A DNA stretch of 64,000 bases from Nissolia schottii (taxonomy: Eukaryota > Streptophyta > Magnoliopsida > Fabales > Fabaceae). The notes below the pieces were generated by a model, which saw only the letters and a list, made by a program, of their open reading frames with translations, had not been told where the DNA came from and did no database searches. Both the position numbers and the translations under genes were made by a program. Within the stretch, counting starts at the first letter, position 1. Each line of letters begins with the position of its first letter. Where the stretch lies: the NCBI GenBank assembly GCA_003254905.1, contig QANU01001174.1:706919-770918 (forward strand), in the 5' to 3' direction. Shown one piece after another: positions 36,257-47,300 of the stretch.

Positions 36257-36994
36257 TCAATTAAGTACCCTGCCATGATTTTCTTTTCCCATATTATCTT
36301 CTCCCTCATCTACATCATCATCATAATCTTGATCATCATCATCATCATCATCATGTTCTTCATCTTCCTCGTGAGGATGAACAAAGTGTAGCTTGAGCCT
36401 ACCATCTTCCCTATGAGCATGAAGCAACTCCTGTGTTGGCATCCTGATCTCCTTGAGGACAAACCTCCCGTTTCTCCTGTAGGACTTGAAGCTAACACAT
36501 GGCTTCCCAGTCCTTCTCCCTATGCATGAAATTGGAGGAGGGTACTCACAACTACCCTCAACAATATTCACCCTCATTGACCTTGTTGCTGGCCTCCAGT
36601 ACTCCCCATTACTATTATTTTCATGAGAATCTCCTTCTTCTTCTGAAGGTACAAACTTTTTGGAACCTAATAATTCTCTCTCGCCACAAGTCTTCAAGTC
36701 CTCAACATCATCCGAGCTTTCAAAACCAAGACCCTCAGTGCAAAGCCGCAAGCTGAGACTTGTGTAGTTTATCTCTGAAAACGACCAAGTGTTAGATGAG
36801 GGTGAAGGTGATGGTAGAGGACTCTCCTTGAAATGGAGTTCACCAAATATCTCGATGACGGTGGAAGAGGAAGAGGAAGAGGAGTCCACGGATTTGAGTG
36901 GTTTGATTTGGCTCCATGCGAGGGATTCAAGAAGTGTTGGGTTTTCTGGCAATGGATTCTCGAAGATGTGGTGAAGGCTTCCACAAACCGACAT
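36257..36994 (-). CDS. FANTASTIC FOUR (FAF) family protein
   Basis: Intact single-exon protein of 245 residues on the minus strand. The plant-specific FAF domain covers about residues 150-205: 'PPPISCIGRRTGKPCVSFKS', 'YRRNGRFVLKEIRMPTQELL' and 'HAHREDGRLKLHFV'. The N-terminal motif 'LESLAWSQIKPL' and a Ser-rich stretch precede it. The C-terminus is a highly acidic Asp/Glu tail encoded partly by an ATC/GAT repeat, so its length may vary between individuals. In Arabidopsis, FAF proteins regulate shoot meristem size by acting on the WUSCHEL-CLAVATA loop. A TATATATAT tract lies about 60 bp upstream of the ATG. Family assignment is strong; which FAF or FAF-like paralogue is not resolved. Confidence 0.92.
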   Translation of the reverse strand: MSVCGSLHHIFENPLPENPTLLESLAWSQIKPLKSVDSSSSSSSTVIEIFGELHFKESPLPSPSPSSNTWSFSEINYTSLSLRLCTEGLGFESSDDVEDLKTCGERELLGSKKFVPSEEEGDSHENNSNGEYWRPATRSMRVNIVEGSCEYPPPISCIGRRTGKPCVSFKSYRRNGRFVLKEIRMPTQELLHAHREDGRLKLHFVHPHEEDEEHDDDDDDDQDYDDDVDEGEDNMGKENHGRVLN

Positions 36995-37362
36995 GGCTTT
37001 GCTATCCAGCTTTTCTTCCTTTAATTAATTTCTTATCTTCTGTTGAGAGAAAAACTATATATATATATGAAGGATATGCGTCAAAAGCTTTTGGTGGTTG
37101 GGAGGTAGAGAGAAAAGAGGCACACGAAAATAGCATGAGCGAGCTGAGCTGATCAAGAAATCACGGAGGAAGATCGATGCTATTATATATGTGGGATAGG
37201 AGGCTATTGATTTTTTTTAGTATCCTTTTTATATCGTGTGAGTGAGTGGTGACGCAGCTTGCAAATTGGTCAGGATTTGGTGGCCACAAACGTCTATTTC
37301 AAACTTTAGTGCTAACAAGTATATATATGGTGGAATATATATGATTTATCTTCCAACACTCA

Positions 37363-37384
37363 CTCTCTCTCTCTCTCTCTCTCT
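37363..37384. repeat. (CT)n microsatellite
   Basis: Eleven CT units, upstream of the FAF gene. Confidence 0.95.
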
Positions 37385-37499
37385 TTATATATATAATTGA
37401 TTGCCAAAATCATTGCAAGGTATTTTTGACATTTAAATGAATCGATTACTTTTGGTTAAAAAATTTAAGTACGGTAGAAGCAATTTAAAAAATAAAAAT

Positions 37500-37700
37500 G
37501 TGGGATTTTATAATAAATCATCACGATTCATTAAAAAAAAAGTAGCAATATAAATCACCACAAAATGAGACATTTTATTAAAAATTAAAAAGTGGCGGTA
37601 TAAATCGCCATAAAAAGTGACAATTTAAAAAAGGAACACAGCATAAATCGTCACAAAATGTGGTGATTTACTCAAAAAAAAAAATCTCCACATTTTGATA
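37500..37700. repeat. Subterminal-type repeat 'aaatcgccacaaaa'
   Basis: The phrase 'taaatcRYCaYaaaaWgtg' recurs near 37517, 37551, 37600 and 37645, partly with its complement ('gtggtgattta', 'gtggcggtataaatcg'). Such short direct and inverted repeats are typical of the ends of large plant DNA transposons. No terminus was identified. Confidence 0.5.
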
Positions 37701-37999
37701 TCAATATATTTTCCCCCACATGTAAATATAATTTCCACAATTTTCACTTACCTGACTCTAAATAATTTGATTATCGAATGGCTATAATTTTCTCTATCAA
37801 GCTCAATATTTTACTTAAAAAATAAATTTCAAAATTCTTGAATTAACACAATGAGTAAGATTATTTAAAAGACTTTAAAAGATTAATAAAGCAGTATGGA
37901 CACTCTTTCATGAAGTCTAGGTCCCCTCACTCAATATTTCTCTTTTTGAGAGTGCACCGACTTAAAAATTATCCCTTTATTCCAAAGGCATGGTAATGA

Positions 38000-40340
38000 G
38001 TAGATATAGCTTGGTGTTTTCTAAAACAAAGGACCAGTTTTGGGTTTAATACACAAATTCCATCAGGCTAAAAATCTTTGTAACCTTATGGGCTTCTACC
38101 TAAATAGCAAAAACATATAAATTAACAAAAATGCTACATGTACACCCAATTTCATACACCCATACATACACCATTAATAATGCACAAACTTTATTCTCAC
38201 GAGTACATAAACATTACAAATTTGTAAATGATACTCTCAATTATATTTAATTAAGTGCACAAACATTACATGAGTTAAAACACAAATTTTATGTATATAA
38301 GTATGAGATGTATGTATGGTGTATAATTTTTGGTGTACGTGTAGCAGAACTCATAAATTAAATGTACAAATTAACACTAGCTTACCTCTATATGGAAATA
38401 GAAAACAAGGGCAGGACCACAAACTTTTTTGATTTGTAAAGTTAAAGTTGTGTGCAACATGGTGCCGTCCGGAGTATACGGATGTGAAAGGCTATACAAC
38501 TTGTACACATACAGACACACCCTATTACTCCACATTTAACCACATATTAGTCAAGCGTGACTAATGATTGACACAATTAAAAAGCAACAGTTTTATTTTG
38601 AATGTGAACATTTCTTTAGCAGATGATGATCTACAAGTAATTTTGTAAGCACTTGAATGGTTTAAAAACATGCTAAATCCACTTAAACTTCCTTCAAATA
38701 ATAATTTTTTTTAAAAAAACATGGGTAAGCTGCGCAAGTGGCCTCACGTGGTTCAATATTTGCATGCAACGGGCATGGTTCTGTGCCTTGTTATGTGGCA
38801 CGTGATGGTTACAGTTTCACATCTTAATCAAGTTAAATTTGTTTAAAGATTAGACTACTAGATCATTGTTGAGATGATTTTATCTTTCTCCAATCACAGT
38901 TTTAAATGGTGACCTTATGAACCTCGGAAGTCAAAACAAAACATTAGATATATGTTGTTACAAACTAGGGCCCAAGAAACTTGCCACCAGGATTGGGCCA
39001 TAGTCGAAACATGGCACGATTCTAAGTGCTTCGCGAAACTCTAATTGCACCCTACCAAACTTAGCCTCCAAGAAAGGCAATAACTTGACTTAAAAAGAAA
39101 GTTATTTTCCGGAGCCTCCTCCTAAACCTAATTATAAATAGTCTCATCAAGATTTTAAGGATGACATGTTAATTTAAATCTTACCATTAAAAATCTATCT
39201 CTAACTTAAATGTCAAAATACTTACAAATATCTATCTCACTTCAGTCGCTCAAAATGCTACTAGTTATTTCAGTGCATATGTCTTGTTGAAAAGACTACA
39301 TTTAATGTATAAAAATATAGGTTTTAGATCAGAGGCGTTCTCCATATACTTTGATCATTGTGTTTCAACATGAAGCAACATTCCTAGAAGTTAAAAACAT
39401 TGCATGTGGTTAACATAAAGGATCATGAGGAAAAACATTTGGTAAGCTCAATTGATTCATTTCTTGTGATTTTGCTCCCAAGGAACATGAGCATATATGG
39501 ATGAGAAATCCCACTCTGACCAAATATAAGATGAAGAGGGATAGGGCAAGGGTAAGGTAGAGGTTTATGCTGAGGGGCCACGTCATTGTTGTCCAGGGTC
39601 ATGTCATGGATGCTTTTGCCTTTTTTCTTTGTCTACGTGGCAAGGCGCTCAAAATATTTTTGGGCGTAACTGGCAACCTGACTTGCTTTTCTTGTTGCAA
39701 CAAATTCCTTTGTTATGGCTGCCCACTTTGACTTGCCATATTTTTCGAGCCCTGAGAAACACCCTATCTAACAAATTTAAATACATAAATAATGTGTAAA
39801 AAATTAGTTTTAAATCACTTGTTGAATATTAAATAACATTTAGAGTCTCCTTTTTATTTATGACCAAAATATTAGTAGACACATGGGTCTTTAGAACTTG
39901 AAAGCCTACTTTATTTATTGCTATTTTTGGTCTTCAACAAAATACCGAATGAAGTGTTCGAGGTTCACTTTGGTTTGATTGAGAAAAAACACAACCAATT
40001 CACACAATAAAATTTGTTTTAATTTGGTTTAATTATTATTAAAAAAAACTAGCTTGTTTTACACATACTTCGTGCCGGAGATGATAACATAAAAGAAAGA
40101 AAATAAATAAATAATGGAATTAGGAAGCGACTAATTTAACAATTAATATTTTATAAAATTAATACAATTATAACATCTAAGTTCAATTATTAAAAGTTAT
40201 ACTAATGTTTAATACTATAAGTTAAATAAACCATAAAATATGATATATGAATGAGTTTTCAATGCTTTCTAAGCTCTTATAAATTATACATATAGGGGAT
40301 TCTAAATAATTTCTTGTTTCAAATACTTACTAATTTTTAA
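38000..40340. other. Intergenic; 'acaaacattac' repeat and an intron copy
   Basis: At 38150-38300 another member of the 'acaaacattac' repeat family. At 39309-39426 a copy of intron 4 of the Sec23/24-like gene (separate entry). No gene recognised elsewhere. Confidence 0.5.
39309..39426 (+). repeat. Copy of Sec23/24-like intron 4
   Basis: This stretch ('ggttttagatcagaggcgtt', 'ccatatactttgatcattg', 'gttaaaaacattgcatgtgg') aligns with 50202-50316 at about 90% identity in the same orientation. The similarity coincides with the intron (50198-50312) and fades at both exon borders. In this copy the base matching the donor GT is changed, so it is not a working intron here. Confidence 0.85.
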
Positions 40341-40429
40341 AGGTCTTGATTTCTCTAAGAAAAAAAATTATAATGATTATTATTAGTCTCTTAATATATA
40401 AAACATGTAATAAAAAACAATATATGCCT

Positions 40430-40640
40430 TTGCTCCTCCTCCTCCTCAGGCCATTGTTTCTCTATCTCCGTAGGCCACTCGACGCCGACGCCGGGAGTGT
40501 AAACCGCCAGGTTCTCTGCAGCGCCGCCGTTCACGTCGGCCGTGGCCGCCTCCTTCTCCAGCTTCAATTCTGTCCACTTGATCCAACTATCATCGATTGG
40601 CGCGACGTGTTCCATTTGTTCGTCAACCGATCGAATTCAG
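40430..40640 (-). pseudogene. Unrecognised GC-rich coding-like fragment
   Basis: A GC-rich island in AT-rich DNA. The minus strand reads 'MEHVAPIDDSWIKWTELKLE', 'KEAATADVNGGAAENLAVYT' and 'PGVGVEWPTEIEKQWPEEEE' from an ATG at 40615. This looks like the first exon of a real protein, with acidic and soluble composition. I do not recognise the family, and no continuation exon is evident below 40430. It may be a captured or orphaned first exon. Confidence 0.4.
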
Positions 40641-41025
40641 CCACTCAAACACACTGATCGCACCGCCGTGTGTCATCTTGCATTCATCGTTCATCTGTTG
40701 AGGCATTTTGCTTATTAGATAGAGAAAATACCATTATGTTTCTGCAGGTTGTTACTCGGATAGTTCTTTTTCGTTGATTTTATACATATGAAGTTTCTTC
40801 TTTTATCAAAAGTTGGTTACATCATATTAATTCTAATGCATTCAAATTCAAAAAAAACATATCTAAACTTTAACTATTCCAACTCTGTTAGTTAGACTCG
40901 TGTTATGTAGTTTCTGCAACAAAAAGTATTTTTTGACTTGAGATACTCAATATACTGAGTTGTTGACTCGTCGTTGACTCAAATTCAAATAAGTTAGCAA
41001 TATCAAATTAGTTGTCTCAAAAACT

Positions 41026-41950
41026 TCAATTTCTGATGCAGATTGCACCCTCCAAATTTCTTCCATTCGTCTGCTCCTGAGAATTGAAACCTTCATGTGA
41101 AAACCAAATATCCAAATTTTTAAATGGTTTTGGACCCCAACTCAAATCATCATCCTCCAATAATAGCAGACAATGGTAAGAAAAAGACCTATTCAACCCT
41201 GACACCTTAAGAGAAGGAAATTGGAACAGCCAATCCAAATCAACCAAAACTCTGTCAATCGGCTACAAGAACAAACTCCATACCAAGTAAATTTTTGACC
41301 ATTAAGGGGCATGTCAAACAAACTCAGCTCATCCACCTATTCCTTGGAATCCCTCGAAATTGCCGGAAGAGAAGATTCCCTTTCTCTCGTCTACCATAAG
41401 AATCTCATCTAAGTCTCTTAAGAAAATAGTAGGAACATCCGTTAACGCATGCAACTGCATTAGCTCCTTCCAGAGAGCAATCTTATTCCGTCTAAGTTGA
41501 GCACCATAAACAAGACAAACCTTGAATACAAATCCACTTTTTCCCTTTTGCAATCGAAACATCTTTGACAAGGTTTTTATCCCAGATACACAAGAGTCCC
41601 CCTCCATTATTCTTAGTAGCATTGACTGATTCCCAAAAAAATATGGCCCCCACAAACTTCTTGCCAAAAAATGTGTAGTATCAGTCTTTTTTGTTTCTGA
41701 TAAGCCTAGGAAATCCATATTTTTTGTTCTAACTAGGCCCCTAACCATCGAAACCTTCCCAATTCTACCCAAACCCCTAACATTCCAGCAAACAAACTTC
41801 ATTGTTGAGATCGGGACTTACACACCTTAAGATTCTTTGGTTTTGAGTTCTTTCTGGTTGCTGCTTTCGCTCTCTGCTTTTTGTCCAACCCTCGAATGAT
41901 CTTATCCTTCTCAGACCCTAAGCCCTAAACCCTAGACCTAAGTGCCCCAA
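41026..41950 (-). mobile_element. LINE (L1-type) fragment, endonuclease part
   Basis: Minus strand. An ORF1-like basic tail ('DKKQRAKAATRKNSKPKNLK') is followed by the start of ORF2 at 41802, 'MKFVCWNVRGLGRIGKV', the N-terminus of the L1 apurinic-type endonuclease, with 'FLGLSETKK' and 'FLRDLDEILMVDERKG' (normally GDFNEI). The frame is interrupted near 41330 and resumes as 'VDLDWLFQFPSLKVSGLNRS' and 'DLSWGPKPFKNLDIWFSHEG' down to about 41030. Reverse transcriptase is absent, so the copy is truncated and dead. Confidence 0.9.
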
Positions 41951-42484
41951 CTCTAGTAGTCTTCGTGCTTAGTTATGCTACAAAAAAATGTTTGTTTTTA
42001 TTTTGGTAAGTGAAAAATGTTTAAACTTGAGATATTCAAAGAGTCAATTGCACAAAAAAATTTAAGAAGAAAAAAAATAAAGAAATAACAAACTTTGCAA
42101 TTATTAATAAACCGACTGATGTAGATGAGTCTAATAATTGATATTGCACAACAATTATGGTATTCCACATAATTTTTAAATTAAAATTTAAATAACTTAG
42201 GAGCTTTCCTTTCTAGCTTTGAAATTTTATTTTCGAGAATCACACTTTTGAAAATGTGATACACAAGAATGTCATCTTTAGATATTCTAAAAAAATTGTT
42301 GTATAGTATTTTAGATTATCAAAATAAATTAAAAATTTATTCGATTAATAATACATATTTCTGAGAATGTTTGATAATTCTCAAAAGATCCTTAACATAT
42401 TATTATTTATTATTATTTATTATTATCTAAAATAAAAAATAGACTTCTAAAAAACTTCTAAAAAGGAATATATATATATATATA

Positions 42485-42954
42485 NNNNNNNNNNNNNNNN
42501 NNNNNNNNNNNNNNNNNNNNNNNNNNNNNNNNNNNNNNNNNNNNNNNNNNNNNNNNNNNNNNNNNNNNNNNNNNNNNNNNNNNNNNNNNNNNNNNNNNNN
42601 NNNNNNNNNNNNNNNNNNNNNNNNNNNNNNNNNNNNNNNNNNNNNNNNNNNNNNNNNNNNNNNNNNNNNNNNNNNNNNNNNNNNNNNNNNNNNNNNNNNN
42701 NNNNNNNNNNNNNNNNNNNNNNNNNNNNNNNNNNNNNNNNNNNNNNNNNNNNNNNNNNNNNNNNNNNNNNNNNNNNNNNNNNNNNNNNNNNNNNNNNNNN
42801 NNNNNNNNNNNNNNNNNNNNNNNNNNNNNNNNNNNNNNNNNNNNNNNNNNNNNNNNNNNNNNNNNNNNNNNNNNNNNNNNNNNNNNNNNNNNNNNNNNNN
42901 NNNNNNNNNNNNNNNNNNNNNNNNNNNNNNNNNNNNNNNNNNNNNNNNNNNNNN
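42485..42954. other. Assembly gap (470 N)
   Basis: Run of N following a TA-dinucleotide tract. It hides part of the second PMD-type MULE. Confidence 0.98.
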
Positions 42955-43219
42955 CTAAAAATAAACACAGGACGTTGACACCAGTGGTTGTTCATAAACC
43001 CTAAACAAGCAAGTTCGCATATTGTAGATTAAACTCGGTTTGCATAGTCAACGCTAAAAGTATGTTGGGACACACGAAATGGCTGGAGCTCCAGAGAAGG
43101 TGCGTCCTCTGGACTTGGTGTGATATGATGAGCCATCTTATACGCTGTAAATTGTCACAAATACAAAAATACATTAACGAATAGTCACCAGCAAGTAACA
43201 TGACTAACACAGGTCAATC

Positions 43220-43480
43220 TGTTGAGTTTAGGCGTTACGGTCTACGATATACTATGGATTACGGTTTATGACTATGGGTTTTGGTTTCGGGATGATGATT
43301 TTAGGAAGTACTAGGATTTAGGGCTTTCGGTGTTGGGTTTTTGGTGTTTGTGTGATGGATTTTGCGTGTTGTTCTTCGGGGGACAGAATTTTGGTTCGGG
43401 TTAAGGTTTACGGGCTATAGTTAATCGCTTAGGGTTTAGGTTATGGTGTTTGGGTTAGTGGTTATGGGGTTTAGAGTTGT
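43220..43480 (-). repeat. G/T-rich degenerate telomere-like tract
   Basis: On the plus strand phrases such as 'gctttcggtgttgggttttt', 'cgcttagggtttaggttatg' and 'gtttgggttagtggttatgg' look like decayed TTTAGGG units with strong strand asymmetry. It lies just inside the end of the second PMD-type MULE. Confidence 0.5.
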
Positions 43481-43499
43481 GAAAGGGGGAGGAGGGCTC

Positions 43500-43660
43500 G
43501 GCGTACAGGATTTGCCAACACGCTAAGCAAATCCATGTAGAATTTGCCAACCGTGTTGGCACTTTTCTTGCATTTTTTCGTTTTTTCCTTCCAAAGGATT
43601 AGCCTAACGATTTGGCAAATCCAAGCCTAATTTGCCTACCGGTTTGGCAAATCCTACGTG
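43500..43660. repeat. Hairpin-module array (MULE end)
   Basis: Modules with stem ATTTGCCAA..TTGGCAAAT or close variants: 'atttgccaacacgctaagcaaat', 'atttgccaaccgtgttggcac', 'gcctaacgatttggcaaatc' and 'atttgcctaccggtttggcaaat' (near 43510, 43540, 43602, 43628). The loop changes from module to module. Confidence 0.7.
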
Positions 43661-43789
43661 GCATGCCACGCGTGCCGCCGCGTCCACGTCAGCGCAAATT
43701 GTGGTAGTACGGTAAATAGTTTGAAAACGATGGTATTTTAGTAATTTCTTTGAACAGTTGTGGCAAAAGAGAAAAAAATCCCCTCCTTG

Positions 43790-44370
43790 AGTATAGCTTG
43801 TATCATTTATTTCATCACTTTTTTTTTGTAAAGATTGCATATATCAGAAGTGATCCCTCACACTCGGGTTCTTCATTTTGAATCTTCTCCTTGCAAACAG
43901 GCAATGATTATATGCAGCTGGAAAGAGATCAGTTTTCTCAGTTTATAGCACAAGGCTTCGCATCAAACTGTATGAGTTACAAAATAAAAAAGATTTCTAT
44001 GCCAAAAAAAAAATGGGTTTCGCAGCCACTTGAGCCACAATTGAAGTGAACACTCCCCCTACTCCGATTAGCAACTTAACATTGCTAACTCCATACAGAC
44101 AGGGAAAAAATATTTGTTTTTCAAAGAAAAAATAAAAAATTAACATCTTAATGTACATTTACTAGCATCATATGAAGTATCTTCAAAAGGGGGTCACACA
44201 TGATATAAGCAGAGGTACAACAAAGGCAACACCAACCAACCACCCAGCTTGACTTCCGCTGCTGATTCTTAACGAGTTTAACCCATCCTCACAAAAATAT
44301 GGAGGCACCCTTCAAATTGTATACATTTTCCTGTATCTGTAATCAGACATCGTGTACCCCAGAAGGATCT
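43790..44370. other. 3' flank of the Sec23/24-like gene
   Basis: Likely 3' untranslated and downstream sequence of the minus-strand gene. The 92-codon plus-strand frame at 44299-44577 is a shadow of its last exon. Confidence 0.5.
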
Positions 44371-47300
44371 CTATTTCATGAACTCCAACACCTTCTGAGT
44401 AATATCTTCAAGGAAGGAAACAAAACCCATCACACTTGTGAGGCCACTTCCATCGACATCCTGCTCCTCAATCAGGAAGTTCTCAAAAACCGAGGCATCA
44501 TCGTGCCCTCCTCGAATAAAAATGAGTTTGGGAGTGATGCATCTCTCTTGCTTCGATTTGTTGATAGTAGTTCTTAACAAACCTGACAAGGTATTTCACA
44601 GGTAGAACATGTAGGTCATACTTCTACCAGTTTATCCAGAGATGACAGAAGTAAAAAAAGGAGAAGGCTTACAATCATGGGGTGGAGGAAAAGGAAGTGC
44701 TGGGTCTGCAGTCGATGAATAGAACACAATCAGAATTGTGAATGCATCAAGGAAAAATATTGGACTGCCACTGGTAATCAGCGCTGCACGACTCAATGAG
44801 TGGCGAGGATATGCTTGTTTATCTGGAGTAGCATATGATGTCAACACTGGATACACAGCCCGATGAAGGGAACTTGGTTCCAGTACACTACAGAAATTGA
44901 TTATATAATTTCAATAGAAATCCAAAACAAGAATACAGCACTATAAATCATGCTCCTGAAGATTTGCATTTTTATTATTTAGTTAAAGAACAAACCTTCA
45001 CACCCTTATATTTCAATCAGAATACTAACTTTTATGCAGTCAATTCCTGTGAAAAATACTGTAATTTTACTCATCTAAACCAAGACAAGGAAAACAAGTT
45101 TATGCCTATGTATTGATTGGGCTTTACACATTACAAACAGGAAAAATAATGTCCAACGGTAACCTTTCATTTCTAAATCAAATGTTCACACACTGGTTTC
45201 TAAACTGATGATTTCACAGGCCATAATTTTTGTGAAATTAATGAATTAATAACCTTTTAGCTGTCCCTCCTGACCTAGGAATACCATTCTCTTTTATTTA
45301 TCTTTATTTGTAATGAATTAATGATTAATGATTTGTCATGCACGGAAGGTAAAATGCATTTCTTGTCATAAATGTCACCAAACTAAGTTAATTTGTCGTA
45401 GTACTTTTATTATCTAGATAACCAAATTAAAAACAATTTTAACATAGTTAAATATTGGAACATGTAATATTAATGAATATTAATATAAGCTCATTCAGCT
45501 TTATGATAGTCAGTTACTCTGTTTATCTGCTTCACCCAAATACTTTTGGCACAATTATGCAAACTCCACTGTTCAAATAAATCTGAGAGAACCGGTTACC
45601 TGAACAGGCATTGAAGATAGATGCGATAGTCAGGGTGAACACCTTCTTCATGAAAACGGAGAAGAGGATTTCGAAGGAGAGCAAAAATTAGGCGTGGTAA
45701 GGGCTGCAGTTGAGGACATTGAGAGAACGCAACATCAATCTGAGATCTTATGGTACTTCCACTATCATACTGAATAAGTTTGTAAGCATCATTGTACTGA
45801 GCTGTGAGGATAACTAGCCATTCTTGAAGCAATACCCTACCCTCCCGAACCCCTTCCTCCAAAGAGGCTAATATAACCTGTACCATACAATATAGATAAA
45901 TTAGTCACTGTTAGAAATAAGGAAAATATCTTTAAAAAGTATCTTAGATGATCTCTTAGGATTAACTTGTATATTTCCTTTTATTTCATTATCTGTTTCT
46001 TGTTTAATTAGGATTAGGATTCTAGTATTACCATAAATAGGTATTGGAGCTTTATATGTTGTATCACAACACATATCATAGCAAAATATTTTCATATTAT
46101 TCAGAGTCTTATCCTTCCTTTCTTCCTCTCCACCCTAAACCCGCAATCTCAACAGTCAGAAAATTACATTTTAGAAAGACAATAGAGAACTCAAATTAAA
46201 ACAAGAAAAAGACAGGAGAACAATATTATTGTGTAATTCTATATTAGTAACATCAGTTCACAGATTTATAAAACAGACTAGAACAGCATACTGATACCAT
46301 ACAGAGAATTAACTTTGAAAGAGTGAGGCAGAAAAACACACATCATTCCAAAGGACATAGAAGTTCATGTGATTTTATAGTTCACCTTATGAACAAGCAA
46401 TGATAGCACAACTTCAGGGTCACAGCTGTCATAAAGTTCATGAATGTTCTGAGCAACATCAAACTGCATCGTTCGGATCCTTAGCCGACGTTTGAGGGAG
46501 TGTTTGGTTCTGTATCAATAGTCAGCACAACTACTGAGCACAAAAAGCTTTGAATCCATCCTTAAGTAATTTTGAGATGTTGGAAGAAAATGTGAACTTT
46601 AAACACAATTGTCAGGGACGCAGGGGACTCGGGATTTGGTCAAACAAAATCAATAAAAAAATGGAATTAACACTCTGAAAATCAGATGTTACAGAACAAA
46701 GCTAATCCATATCCAAATCTTGAATGCAAAATTTAACAAGTGAAGATATTAATTAATAAATACAAAAGTAAGTATTAGAAATTAAATGCACGATTGCTTG
46801 TCGTGCCCTAGTTAACAGTATCAATTTTCTCAAAATTTGTAACAATGATAATTTTAACTTAAATCATAAATTTCCTTATTTGCCAATGCTATAAACAATA
46901 ATAGATAAAAAGCAAGATGCACTTTGGAGTAACCTCAAAGTAAAGAATAACAGACAGAAGGAAAGAAAATAAATTCATCTACAGAAACAGCATTCCAATC
47001 ATTTTTCATTATCATTAGAAAATATGTAGGAGATTTTACACAAATAAGAATATGAACTATATTCTCGATTCAGAGATGGGAATCCTAGGATATGAGAACC
47101 AGCAATATATACCCTAGAAGTATGTCAAAATATTCAATTAAACTTGTTTCAAGATGTTCAAAAGTCAAACTCTTATGTTCAGCTTATGATTTAGATTAAG
47201 CAAACCTAAAAACATAAAGGAAGGGGTCATGATTGATAAGGCATCCCGTCTTCAACCAACAGAGAGTGCTATTAGTCTATTACTAAAAGATGACAGCAAA

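Larger units (their letters stand above)
42955..43785 (-). mobile_element. PMD-type MULE, second copy, one end visible
   Basis: Read on the minus strand from about 43785 inward: an end of hairpin modules (about 43660-43500), a G/T-rich tract (43480-43220), then an ATG at 43136 with 'MAHHITPSPEDAPSLELQPF'. This parallels the element at 53023-58256: end, spacer, then 'MVHHVNPGPKYSS'. The outer end '..aaaaaaatcccctc' parallels '..aaaaatactc' of that element. The rest lies in or beyond the N gap. The frame is short and stops after about 40 codons. Confidence 0.65.
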
